A stretch of DNA of 19,291 nt from contig CAKRZO010000038.1 of NCBI GenBank assembly GCA_934433135.1, forward strand, positions 1 through 19,291. Reading direction: 5' to 3'. A program made the translations under genes and the position numbers. This DNA comes from an uncultured Acetatifactor sp. GTDB lineage: Bacteria > Bacillota > Clostridia > Lachnospirales > Lachnospiraceae. Shown here piece after piece: positions 1 through 7,176 of this stretch; positions within the stretch are counted from its first letter, which is position 1; each line of letters starts with the position of its first letter. Under the pieces are notes generated by a model that saw only the letters and a list, made by a program, of their open reading frames with translations, had not been told where the DNA came from and did no database searches.

Positions 1-214
1 ATCCTATTTTAGCAATCTGATTTAGCAAAAAGGCGTTCCTGTTTCTTGATCAAAAGGGAAAATAAGGTAGCCAAAGGAAAAATATTTAAAGTTGTGTGAA
101 ATTTTCAAGGTGCTATCAATGATGGGACGATTAAAAAACTTTATTCGACCCCAACATCATAATGATATCAGGCTTTTAAACTTAATATAACGGAAAGCGG
201 AAGGAGGCGGATTT
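1..214. other. Non-coding lead region of GH29 gene
   Basis: AT-rich stretch with no convincing ORF on either strand. I could not place a clean sigma-A promoter in it; a TAATAT near 183-188 lacks a good -35 at the right spacing. The stretch around 148-172 vaguely resembles the right end of the inverted-repeat element at 11317-11463, but the match is too weak to call. Confidence 0.4.
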
Positions 215-250
215 ATGACCAAATTTCATTTGCCCGGAAACGCGGGATAA
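215..250 (+). CDS. Possible 11-residue leader peptide upstream of GH29
   Basis: ATG at 215 opens an 11-codon ORF (MTKFHLPGNAG) that ends in TAA at 248-250. It is preceded at the ideal distance by AAGGAGG (201-207), the strongest ribosome binding site in this part of the window. It is not in the same frame as the GH29 gene 87 bases downstream, and that frame contains a second stop shortly after, so one simple frameshift does not fuse them. It could be a translated leader, or the start of a gene that was otherwise lost. The strong site is seen; function is unknown. Confidence 0.35.
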   Translation: MTKFHLPGNAG

Positions 251-336
251 TTGCAGAAACAGGTTAAAACGTGAAATCTGAAGGCAACGAAGAAGCTATT
301 ATGTGGCAGAAAAGGAACTATACGAGAGAGGGAAAA

Positions 337-1326
337 ATGACGAACAAAGAATGGTTTCAAGAAGCAAAATTCGGAATGATGGTACATTTTGGGCTGTATT
401 CTCTGCTTGGCGGGGAATGGAAAGGGAAACAGATGAAGCAGATCGGCGAATGGGCACAGTCCTATTTCCGTATTCCGAATGCAGAATATCATAAATTGGC
501 ATCGGCCTTTTGTCCGATTTACTTTGATGCGGAAGAGTGGGTCAAAACAGCCAAAAGAGCCGGAATGAAGTACTTAGTAGTGACATCGAAACATCATGAA
601 GGATTTGCTCTTTTTAAATCTGATGCCAGTAAATTCAACGTGGTAGATGCCACTTCTTTTAAGAGAGATATCATTGCTGAACTTGCAGAAGCATGCTACA
701 AGCACGATATGAAACTCGGGCTTTATTATTCGCAGGCGATTGACTGGTCGCATCCTCATGGAGCCGGAGGTGGAATACATGATGCTTTGAACTGCGGGGT
801 TATGGCTTGGGGAAATGACTGGGATTATCCGGATGCAAAAAAGAAAGATTATAAAATTTGTTTTGAAGAAAAAATAAAACCACAGGTAAAGGAGATCCTT
901 ACCAAATATGGCGATCTGTGTCTGATCTGGTTCGATACGCCATGGAATATCCCTAAGGAATGCAGCCTTGAGTTGTATGATATGGTAAAACATTATCAAC
1001 CGAATTGTCTTGTTAATTCAAGAATCGGAAGCGGTTTGTGTAAATGTGATTACCAATCGACGGGAGATAATGAAATACCGAATGATGATAAGACAGGTAT
1101 GCTGTATGAAGCACCATCCACGTTAAACGATACTTGGGGATATAAGCCCTGTGATCAAAACTGGAAGTCGGCAGAAGAAGTGCTTCGAATAAAAAAGCAC
1201 TTAAACGATCGGGGAATCAATTATCTTCTTAATGTCGGACCGGATCCATTGGGTAGATTTCCGGCAAAAGCTGTCGAGATCTTGGAGGAAGTCGGAAAAA
1301 GACTGGCAGATTTCACCCTGTCCTGA
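337..1326 (+). CDS. Alpha-L-fucosidase-like glycoside hydrolase, GH29
   Basis: Predicted retaining alpha-L-fucosidase of 329 residues. The (beta/alpha)8 fold signatures run in order: FGMMVHFGLYS near residues 12-22, the KHHEGF substrate-pocket motif at 85-90, LGLYYS near 127-132, and WFD with the likely nucleophile Asp200 (LIWFDTPW). A closing NYLLNVGPD...GRFP block is typical of GH29. It is short for the family, which usually runs about 430-480 residues, because it ends right after the barrel and lacks the C-terminal beta-sandwich. No signal peptide, so it should act in the cytoplasm on imported oligosaccharides. The ATG at 337 follows GAGAGAGGG and is preferred over in-frame GTG 271 and ATG 301, which have poorer ribosome sites. 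The gene stands alone on the plus strand and converges on the sialidase-fold gene. Family call is strong; fucose specificity is inferred. Confidence 0.88.
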   Translation: MTNKEWFQEAKFGMMVHFGLYSLLGGEWKGKQMKQIGEWAQSYFRIPNAEYHKLASAFCPIYFDAEEWVKTAKRAGMKYLVVTSKHHEGFALFKSDASKFNVVDATSFKRDIIAELAEACYKHDMKLGLYYSQAIDWSHPHGAGGGIHDALNCGVMAWGNDWDYPDAKKKDYKICFEEKIKPQVKEILTKYGDLCLIWFDTPWNIPKECSLELYDMVKHYQPNCLVNSRIGSGLCKCDYQSTGDNEIPNDDKTGMLYEAPSTLNDTWGYKPCDQNWKSAEEVLRIKKHLNDRGINYLLNVGPDPLGRFPAKAVEILEEVGKRLADFTLS

Positions 1327-1433
1327 AATAGATTTTCTAACCTGCTTTACAAAATGCTTGTTTGCGTAGATGTTAAAAAAATGGGGCGATTATAACGGAC
1401 AAGAGGTTTGATATAAATTACTATTAAAAGACA

Positions 1434-1479
1434 ATCGTGCGACCTGATCCCGCTGCAGTTGCGGATCAGGTCGCACGAT
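1434..1479. terminator. Perfect 17-bp hairpin between convergent genes
   Basis: Bases 1434-1450 and 1463-1479 are exact reverse complements (ATCGTGCGACCTGATCC and its partner) around a 12-base loop. It lies between the ends of the convergent GH29 and sialidase-fold genes. On the minus strand the stem is followed by TTGTCTTTT, a fair U-tract; on the plus strand the tail is weaker. It probably stops transcription from both sides. Confidence 0.75.
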
Positions 1480-1531
1480 ATTCATTTACGGCAAAAAACA
1501 GACAGCAGTTTTATTGCATACCTGACACGCA

Positions 1532-2677
1532 TTATTGTGCCGGCTCTTCCGGAAACCGGATATCTCCCTCATATTCCCCTAGTTTGGAGACAATGCATTT
1601 TAATTTGCTTTCCCTGTTCACAAGCCTGCCTGCCAGAATATCCTCCTCCGTGATTTTGGCATAGAGGATTTCTCTGGCCTGCTTTTTTACTTCTTCAAAA
1701 GAATGCAGAGCACATCCTCTTTCCCGATCGTAGGTGATGTAAAGGAAGCCGTCCTTCGCTTCCATGGCATCCGGGTAAGATACAGAGCTTCTCTCGTCCA
1801 GCATAAGCCGATATTTCCAGGTTTCTCCGTCATCCTCGGAAAGGAATGCCGCCAGATTTTTTCTTTCTTTTGACTTCTTTTCGGCTTCTTCCGGACTCCA
1901 GCAATGGTTTATCAGAAGAACTCTTCCGGAATGCAGCCTGCAAATATGGAATCTGGATCCAGGACCACCCAAACCGGTGTCCTTTCCTTCCGACCATGTC
2001 ATTCCGTTGTCATACGAACAGGAAACACCGATTCCGTACCAGGTTCTCACATACATCGCCAGGCTGCCGTCTTTCCGTTCCAGTACCATATGTTCGTCAA
2101 ACTGGCGGTTCTCTACATCAGCAGCTCCCAGCTTTTCAAAGCTTTTGCCCTGATCGGACGTGCGGTATACAAAGGAGCCGGTCTGACTTTCCGTAGACTC
2201 ATAGTAAGGAGGCTGAATATTGATTTTCATTCGTTCTCTGTCCCATACGGCAACCGGGAAAAGCCAATCTCCGCTTGAAAGTGCAATCGGTTTGTTCATC
2301 ATAACGTCATGCCCGATGAAAAACTCTTCGCTCCAGGTAAGCTCCTCCGCATCCGGATTGCTGCAGATCGTTCCATATAAACCTCCTCTTGGCATCACAG
2401 ACCAGGTAAACCACAATCTGCCGCAGGGATCGATCCACAGAACCGGATCAAAGCATCTCTTTTCTTCCACATAGCTTACCAAAACAGGATCCTCAAAGTG
2501 TTCTCCGTCGTCCGACCTTACGATCAAAGCATAATTGCCGACTTCTTCATTGGTTCCGCCGGAATAAAAAGAAAAGAACATTCTTCCTTTTTCCGTAACC
2601 GCTACCCCCGGAATGCCCTGCCAGATCCGGTATTTTTCTCCATATTGTTCTAAAAGCTGTTTATCTGTTATCAGCAT
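1532..2677 (-). CDS. Sialidase-fold (BNR/Asp-box) glycosidase or lyase
   Basis: 381-residue predicted six-bladed beta-propeller of the sialidase superfamily. Four Asp-box (S-x-D-x-G-x-x-W/F) repeats are visible: SDDGEHF at 55-61, SDQGKSF at 174-180, SYDNGMTW at 221-228 and SEDDGETW at 280-287. An RIWQGIP stretch near 17-23 resembles the Arg-Ile-Pro motif at the start of sialidases. No signal peptide is apparent. The start ATG has GGGAGGA just upstream. It lies downstream of KDG kinase on the same strand but is separated by the structured block at 2731-2879, so it may be transcribed separately. The fold is shared by true sialidases and by pectin- or glucuronate-acting enzymes. In this uronate/rhamnose setting sialic acid is not the obvious substrate, so only the fold is assigned with confidence. 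Confidence 0.8.
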   Translation of the reverse strand: MLITDKQLLEQYGEKYRIWQGIPGVAVTEKGRMFFSFYSGGTNEEVGNYALIVRSDDGEHFEDPVLVSYVEEKRCFDPVLWIDPCGRLWFTWSVMPRGGLYGTICSNPDAEELTWSEEFFIGHDVMMNKPIALSSGDWLFPVAVWDRERMKINIQPPYYESTESQTGSFVYRTSDQGKSFEKLGAADVENRQFDEHMVLERKDGSLAMYVRTWYGIGVSCSYDNGMTWSEGKDTGLGGPGSRFHICRLHSGRVLLINHCWSPEEAEKKSKERKNLAAFLSEDDGETWKYRLMLDERSSVSYPDAMEAKDGFLYITYDRERGCALHSFEEVKKQAREILYAKITEEDILAGRLVNRESKLKCIVSKLGEYEGDIRFPEEPAQ

Positions 2678-2730
2678 ATCTGTCTCCTCCCAGTTGATTT
2701 CCTGTATTTAAAGCATACTAATCCTCATTT

Positions 2731-2879
2731 CTGAGCGACTTCGTCGCGAAGGTAGGCGAACTTCTGCCCTAAAAGCAATTTGTTTTCGCTCAGAAACAAA
2801 TTGCAGTGTGAAAAATCGCATCTTAGATGCGATGCATTAAAATACAATGCACTGCATTTTAATGTGATTTTTCACACTG
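2731..2879. repeat. Structured intergenic block: hairpins plus three-way junction
   Basis: Consecutive potential stems fill this gap: 2735-2739 with 2743-2747; 2751-2755 with 2764-2768 (one G-U); 2775-2785 with 2794-2804 (11 perfect pairs); and a 14-bp stem 2804-2817 with 2866-2879. The last encloses two further hairpins, GCATC/GATGC at 2818-2830 and CATTAAAAT/ATTTTAATG at 2835-2864, making a cloverleaf-like three-way junction. The 8-base loop 2786-2793 (TCGCTCAG) is fully complementary to 2731-2738. The block begins immediately after the KDG kinase stop codon on the minus strand. It may be a terminator/processing element, a non-coding RNA, or a mobile palindromic repeat. The structure is seen; its role is unknown. 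Confidence 0.6.
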
Positions 2880-3902
2880 TTACCTTTGCACTCTGCCGGA
2901 AGCATTACCCGCTGCCAGAGCTTCCACTTCCGCAACGCTGACCAGGTTAAAGTCGTGTTCGATGGTATGTTTCAGGCAGGAAGCTGCTGCGGCATAATTA
3001 ATGGCTTCCTGTGCATTTTTTCCGGTAAGCAATGCATAAATCAGTCCGCCGCCGAAGCTGTCGCCGCCTCCCACGCGATCCACAATGTGTACCTTGTAAA
3101 CCGGGGAAAAATAAGCTTCGTTACCGTCATAAAACATTCCGGACCAGTTGTTGTCACTGGCGGAAAGAGATTCACGCAAAGTAATGGCAACCTTTTTGCA
3201 GCCGAAACGTGCGCAGATCTGTTCCGCTACGGACAGGTAAGCTTTTCTGTCTATTTTGCCTGCTTCAATATCCGTTCCCTGCGCTTCTATTCCAAATACA
3301 TCTCTGGCATCCTCTTCATTGGCAATACAGACGTCCACATAGGGCATCAGTTTCGACATGGTTTCGCCGGCCTGCTGTCTGCTCCAGAGTTTCTTACGGT
3401 AATTCAGGTCGCAGGAAACCGTAAGCCCCATCTGTTTTGCCATCCGGCAGGCTTCCAGACAGATTTCCGGCAGATCTCCTCCCAATGCAGGCGTAATACC
3501 GGTAAAATGGAACCAGTCGGCATCCTTAAAGATTTCTTCCCAGCAAAACTCTTCTTTTTTTGCCAGGGCAATGGCGGAATATTCTCTGTCATAAATAACC
3601 TTGGACGCTCTCTGGGAAGCGCCCTTTTCCACATAATAGGTGCCAAGTCTTTTGCCGCCCCGTATCATGTGGCTCGTATCCACTCCGTACCTGCGCACGG
3701 CATTGACGGCACACTGGCCGATTTCATGTTCCGGTACTTTCGTCACAAAAACACTTTCGATTCCGTAGTTGGCAAGAGAAACGGCAACGTTTGCTTCTCC
3801 TCCTGCATAGCTTGCTTCGTATTTTTCCGCCTGAAGAAAACGATAATTTCCTTCCGGATTCAAACGCAGCATAATTTCTCCCAATGTAACTGCTTTTTTC
3901 AT
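2880..3902 (-). CDS. kdgK: 2-keto-3-deoxygluconate kinase, PfkB family
   Basis: Predicted to phosphorylate 2-keto-3-deoxygluconate (KDG) to KDPG with ATP in the cytoplasm, the step before the adjacent aldolase. The 340-residue length is typical. N-terminal LGEIMLRL and AGGEANVA (33-40) form the sugar-binding part of PfkB kinases. The C-terminal PfkB signature GGGDSFGGG (278-286) carries the catalytic base Asp281 and the anion hole. The start is supported by GAGGGAGAGAG just upstream. It lies 77 bases downstream of the KDPG aldolase in the same orientation, so the two are probably one operon. PfkB members are hard to tell apart by sequence; the specificity call rests on overall resemblance to KdgK and on the aldolase neighbour. 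Confidence 0.9.
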   Translation of the reverse strand: MKKAVTLGEIMLRLNPEGNYRFLQAEKYEASYAGGEANVAVSLANYGIESVFVTKVPEHEIGQCAVNAVRRYGVDTSHMIRGGKRLGTYYVEKGASQRASKVIYDREYSAIALAKKEEFCWEEIFKDADWFHFTGITPALGGDLPEICLEACRMAKQMGLTVSCDLNYRKKLWSRQQAGETMSKLMPYVDVCIANEEDARDVFGIEAQGTDIEAGKIDRKAYLSVAEQICARFGCKKVAITLRESLSASDNNWSGMFYDGNEAYFSPVYKVHIVDRVGGGDSFGGGLIYALLTGKNAQEAINYAAAASCLKHTIEHDFNLVSVAEVEALAAGNASGRVQR

Positions 3903-3979
3903 AGTCTCTCTCCCTCGTGTGTTAAGTTTTGTAGCATGATTTTTCTATTATGTACCGGCATAATGTTCTGCTCTTAACA

Positions 3980-4651
3980 TTAACAGGACTGAGCCTGTAT
4001 ACTTTGTACCGCTGTCACAAGTTCCCGTGCCGCTTCCGTCAGCTTCTCATATTCCCCGGCCTGAATCCACTTTTTATTTACCAGGTTACCCCCTGCTCCC
4101 AGTCCACAGCAGCCTGCTTTCAGAAACTCTGCGGCGTTGCCGGCATGAACGCCTCCTACCGCCAGCAGGCGGACGTGGCTTAATGGCGCTTTGATTGCCT
4201 CGATAAATTCGGGGCCGAAATTTCCTGCCGGGAACAGCTTCACAAAGTCCGCCCCCCATTTCTGTGCATTGCTGATTTCTGTGGGGGTCAAGGCTCCCGG
4301 CATGGATACCATCCTGAGCTGTCTGGTTTTCTCAATCACTTCTCTGTCGGTGTCCGGAGAAATGATGTAACAGGCGCCGGCCTGCGCTGCCATCTGCACA
4401 AGCCGAGGCGATACAACCGTTCCTGCACCAACCAGAACCTCTTGCCCGAAATATTCCCGGATCATTTGAATGCTTTTTATCGTATCCTGTTGTTTTTGCA
4501 TATCCCGGGGATCGAACGTGACTTCCATTAATTGGATACCGCCTCTTTGCAAGGCTTTTGCTGTCTCCAGGCAGCTGTCCGGATTCAGCCCCCGCAGAAT
4601 CGCAATAATTTTTTGCTTTTGTACCTGTTCTATGATTTCCTGTCTTTCCAT
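3980..4651 (-). CDS. kdgA: KDPG / 4-hydroxy-2-oxoglutarate aldolase
   Basis: Class I aldolase splitting 2-keto-3-deoxy-6-phosphogluconate into pyruvate and glyceraldehyde-3-phosphate, the last dedicated step of hexuronate breakdown. The 223-residue TIM barrel has all the usual marks: IIAILRG (15-21), MEVTF with catalytic Glu43, VGAGTVV (74-80), ISPDTD (97-102), PGALTPTE (118-125), and FVKLFPAG with Schiff-base Lys138. First gene of the minus-strand operon with KDG kinase, and divergent from an AraC regulator, which makes it the probable main target of that regulator. The ribosome site AAAGGAG is somewhat far from the ATG (about 13 bases) but no better start is seen. Could equally be named eda. 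Confidence 0.93.
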   Translation of the reverse strand: MERQEIIEQVQKQKIIAILRGLNPDSCLETAKALQRGGIQLMEVTFDPRDMQKQQDTIKSIQMIREYFGQEVLVGAGTVVSPRLVQMAAQAGACYIISPDTDREVIEKTRQLRMVSMPGALTPTEISNAQKWGADFVKLFPAGNFGPEFIEAIKAPLSHVRLLAVGGVHAGNAAEFLKAGCCGLGAGGNLVNKKWIQAGEYEKLTEAARELVTAVQSIQAQSC

Positions 4652-4705
4652 TCTGTTGTATTTGCTCCTTTTTTTGTTCAGTATACAGGATTTCTTTTGA
4701 AATCA

Positions 4706-4735
4706 ATATTAGAAAAATGTCTTTTTATATTGCAA
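4706..4735 (-). promoter_or_regulatory. Candidate sigma-A promoter for kdgA-kdgK
   Basis: On the minus strand TTGCAA (4735-4730) is followed after 18 bases by TAATAT (4711-4706), about 55 bases before the aldolase start. Because TTGCAA is its own reverse complement, the same six bases can serve as -35 for the opposite promoter driving the AraC gene. Confidence 0.5.
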
Positions 4736-4757
4736 ATCCTGCAAGTTGTTTTATAAT
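4730..4757 (+). promoter_or_regulatory. Candidate sigma-A promoter for the AraC gene, with inverted repeat
   Basis: TTGCAA (4730-4735), a 16-base spacer, then a perfect TATAAT (4752-4757). The -35 and spacer contain an inverted repeat TTGCA-N5-TGCAA (4730-4744), which would place a bound regulator across both divergent promoters. The leader to the AraC start is roughly 120 bases. Confidence 0.6.
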
Positions 4758-4884
4758 ATTTTGTGACATGGCTATTTTTTTCAACCAGGTCGTTTGAAAA
4801 AGGAGTTTATGGCAGAAGAGTAATCGCCTGAACAAATTACTTTTCGCCGCCTTGCAATAGAATCGCTCGGAAATGAGGACTAAA

Positions 4885-5724
4885 ATGGAAAAGAATTCAA
4901 AAACACTCACAATAAATCGATATGAACAGCAGCTGCATTGTCATGGGATTTCCTTTCGTTATTCCAAAGGCGCTTCCCATATGGAAGGTAACGAAATCCA
5001 TCCGTATCATGAAATTCTTTACTATATGGGCGGCAATGCAACATTTGTGTCCGAAAAATTCAAGGAAGTTCTTACACCGGGCACGCTTTTATTGATTCCC
5101 AAGGCATCTTATCATCAATTTATCATTCATAATCAGGGGGCTTACACCCGTCTGGTTTTGAATTTTTCCGATGCCGGAGAAGCAGAATCCCTTTCTGCTT
5201 CCGTCTTAAGAGGAATTCGTATTCTTCGGCATCCGGACAGCCGTCTGGTAAAACTTCTGGAACAAATGTGTCAGGTTGTCAACAGTAACGATTTCACTTC
5301 CCAGTCGGGCATCCGCAATACCTTTCTGTACGGAGCCTTTCTGATCTTATTTGCCGAGCTAAGCCGTGAAGATGAATTGATTTCCTCTCCTCAGCTTCGG
5401 GAAAAAGACGGCATTATGCCTGAGTGTCTCCACTATATTGACCGGCATTTTACTTCTGATCTGTCTGTAGAAGAGGTAGCCGATCAGCTGAATGTTTCCT
5501 CCTCCACATTGGCTCACACTTTTAAAAAGGAGCTTGGTATTTCTTTTTACCGCTATATCATCGAAAAAAGGTTGGTTCATGCCCATCGGCTGATTTCCGA
5601 AGGACACAAACCCACCCAAATTTACCTGGAATGCGGATATCATGACTACCCGACTTTTTATAAAGCGTATTTAAAAATGTTCGGGTGTTCACCCGCAGAT
5701 AAACAAGCAAATCCTATCAACTAA
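4885..5724 (+). CDS. AraC-family regulator, cupin sensor plus double HTH
   Basis: 279-residue transcription regulator. The N-terminal half has a cupin pattern (HPYHEILYYMGG, then LTPGTLLLIPKASYHQF) for sugar sensing. The last 100 or so residues form the paired helix-turn-helix of AraC/XylS: LSVEEVADQLNVSSSTLAHTFKKELG, then the conserved second motif IYLECGYHDYPTFYKAYLKMFGCSP. The ATG at 4885 is preferred to the ATG at 4873 because GAGGA lies 5 bases upstream of it. Divergent from kdgA-kdgK, with the candidate operator and both promoters between them, so it likely activates uronate catabolism in response to a pathway sugar. The inducer is not evident. Confidence 0.9.
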   Translation: MEKNSKTLTINRYEQQLHCHGISFRYSKGASHMEGNEIHPYHEILYYMGGNATFVSEKFKEVLTPGTLLLIPKASYHQFIIHNQGAYTRLVLNFSDAGEAESLSASVLRGIRILRHPDSRLVKLLEQMCQVVNSNDFTSQSGIRNTFLYGAFLILFAELSREDELISSPQLREKDGIMPECLHYIDRHFTSDLSVEEVADQLNVSSSTLAHTFKKELGISFYRYIIEKRLVHAHRLISEGHKPTQIYLECGYHDYPTFYKAYLKMFGCSPADKQANPIN

Positions 5725-5869
5725 TTCTTTTTTTCGTCAAATATTTTGGGTACCTGCCTTTTGTTTTTGTTATTACGATGTTGGGATTTCCCTCCGGTAT
5801 ATCCGTAGCTTTCAGATCCATATCCGGCAGGACTGCACAGAACTTTTGTACCTTTTTCATTTTTAGCAT
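5717..5869 (-). CDS. Possible 50-residue ORF, doubtful
   Basis: An open frame begins at ATG 5869 (second ATG 5860) and fills most of the gap between the MBL gene and the AraC gene, ending just inside the AraC 3' end in antisense. The product starts MLKMKKVQKFCAVLPDMDL and is lysine-rich. There is no recognisable ribosome site and I recognise no family. It lies just downstream of the MBL gene on the same strand, so it could be a decayed gene end or chance. Confidence 0.2.
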   Translation of the reverse strand: MLKMKKVQKFCAVLPDMDLKATDIPEGNPNIVITKTKGRYPKYLTKKRIS

Positions 5870-5882
5870 AAAATATAGCTAA

Positions 5883-6620
5883 TCAAATAACAAATTCATC
5901 ATTGTCACAGGCTATATGTATTTTGAAACGAAATTGATCAGCCGCTTTTTCTATGGTTTCAATTTTATCCAAAGGCCAGATATGGGATACAATAAAGAGA
6001 TCCGTATTTACTTCATGCATACATTGCAAGAGCCGCTCCGGAGCACAATGGGCAGCTTCGGAAATGATGCAATTAATAAACCTTTCTCTTGTAATCTGTG
6101 GAAAATCTTCCAAAGTAGATGACATATCTCCGGTATACAAAAGACTCTTTCCTTCCGCTTCTATGAAAAAGGCATATGACTTTTTCTCTTTACCGATAAA
6201 ATGCTTAACCGGTATTGCAGTTACACGGATATTTTCATCTTCAAAAATAACGCCGCTGCTATATGCCGTGAGGCGAACACGCATGGAGGGAAGTTCCACA
6301 TTTTCAACTGTGCGTATAAATTCTACCAATGCATCTTTACTTTTTTCGTCAGGAAGAAAGACATCCATATCTGTATCTTTGTAATACCACTCAAAAAGAG
6401 AAAACATGGATACAGCACCGAAAATGTGATCTCCATGAAGATGCGTATTAAAAAATGCCTTTACCGATGATAAATCTCTCTTTTTTCTTAAAAGCAAGTC
6501 CACTACCGGCGCTCCGCCGTCAAAAATATAAATACTATCGTTCACCTCAAGCATATAGCAGCTTGTAAACTTTGTGTCAGACGGCACTCCGTGACTTGTT
6601 CCCAATAATGTTAGTTTCAT
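5883..6620 (-). CDS. MBL-fold metal-dependent hydrolase, RNase Z-like
   Basis: 245-residue metallo-beta-lactamase-fold protein. It has the opening LLGTSHGVPS of the RNase Z/PhnP-like branch and the metal-binding THLHGDH motif with His60, His62, Asp64 and His65. Further metal ligands are the Asp in LLYTGDMS and the His in FIVSHIWP. It lacks the long flexible arm of tRNase Z and is probably a small-molecule phosphodiesterase or esterase rather than a tRNA processing enzyme. Its ATG lies inside the end of the upstream SGNH reading frame (44-base overlap) and is served by GGAGGA within that frame, implying translational coupling in the original operon. Substrate unknown. Confidence 0.8.
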   Translation of the reverse strand: MKLTLLGTSHGVPSDTKFTSCYMLEVNDSIYIFDGGAPVVDLLLRKKRDLSSVKAFFNTHLHGDHIFGAVSMFSLFEWYYKDTDMDVFLPDEKSKDALVEFIRTVENVELPSMRVRLTAYSSGVIFEDENIRVTAIPVKHFIGKEKKSYAFFIEAEGKSLLYTGDMSSTLEDFPQITRERFINCIISEAAHCAPERLLQCMHEVNTDLFIVSHIWPLDKIETIEKAADQFRFKIHIACDNDEFVI

Positions 6621-7176
6621 AGTCGTTTTCCTCCAATGCTTTCTTTAACGTAGGCAGCACATATTTAGCCATCCTCATAAATCCTAAATCTGTCGGGTGA
6701 ATCAGGTCAATGGTGCAGGCATGTCTTTCCTCTTTCCCGAACATCTCTTTTCCATCTACGAAATACACATTTTTATCACCGGATGCCACTGCATTTTCAT
6801 AGGTATCCAGTACAATTCTTCTGCGCCTTTCCATGTCCTCCGCGTCCAAATCCCCGCACGGTCTGGTCATCATTATTATGGGGAGGTTGGGATTTTGTTT
6901 TCTTATCACATCAAAAAACGGTTTATGTGTCCTTTGCAAATCCTCCGGTGTTTCTGCATTGTGATCATAATCATAGACAAAGGCACTCATATCAATATTT
7001 TTAATATACTCGGCAACAGCCAATTCCCCTCTTGCATTTCCGGGGAATCCATAATTAATATAATCCATATCCAACCACCGCGATAAAAGTGCTATGTAGG
7101 AATTTCCGGCTCTGCTTGCAGCTCCCCCTGCTGTAATTGATGAGCCATAAAATATAACAGGAATAGATGTTTTTAA
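6577..7176 (-). pseudogene. SGNH/GDSL esterase missing its N-terminus
   Basis: The frame from 7176 reads LKTSIPVIFYGSSITAGG, which is the Ser-containing block I of SGNH hydrolases (Ser in GSSIT). It continues through VYDYDHNA (block III region) to DLIHPTDLGFMRMAKYV, carrying the Asp and His of block V. The catalytic domain is thus complete, but a TAA (7179-7177) precedes it directly and there is no plausible start before block I; a TTG at 7074 would drop the catalytic Ser. Relatives of this type carry an N-terminal beta domain of over 100 residues, absent here. The Rpn gene ends at the very point where this frame begins, so the 5' part was replaced by the Rpn insertion. It was probably a carbohydrate esterase acting on acetylated pectin. 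It overlaps the MBL gene by 44 bases. Confidence 0.8.

Noticed and set aside
148..172. Possible degenerate end of the 147-bp element near the window start
   Set aside because: Only a short gapped resemblance around GACCC...ATCAT and no matching second end within the window.
2886..3977. 363-codon plus-strand ORF
   Set aside because: Fully antisense to the KDG kinase gene, whose PfkB motifs are intact; composition is cysteine/phenylalanine-rich as expected of a shadow frame.
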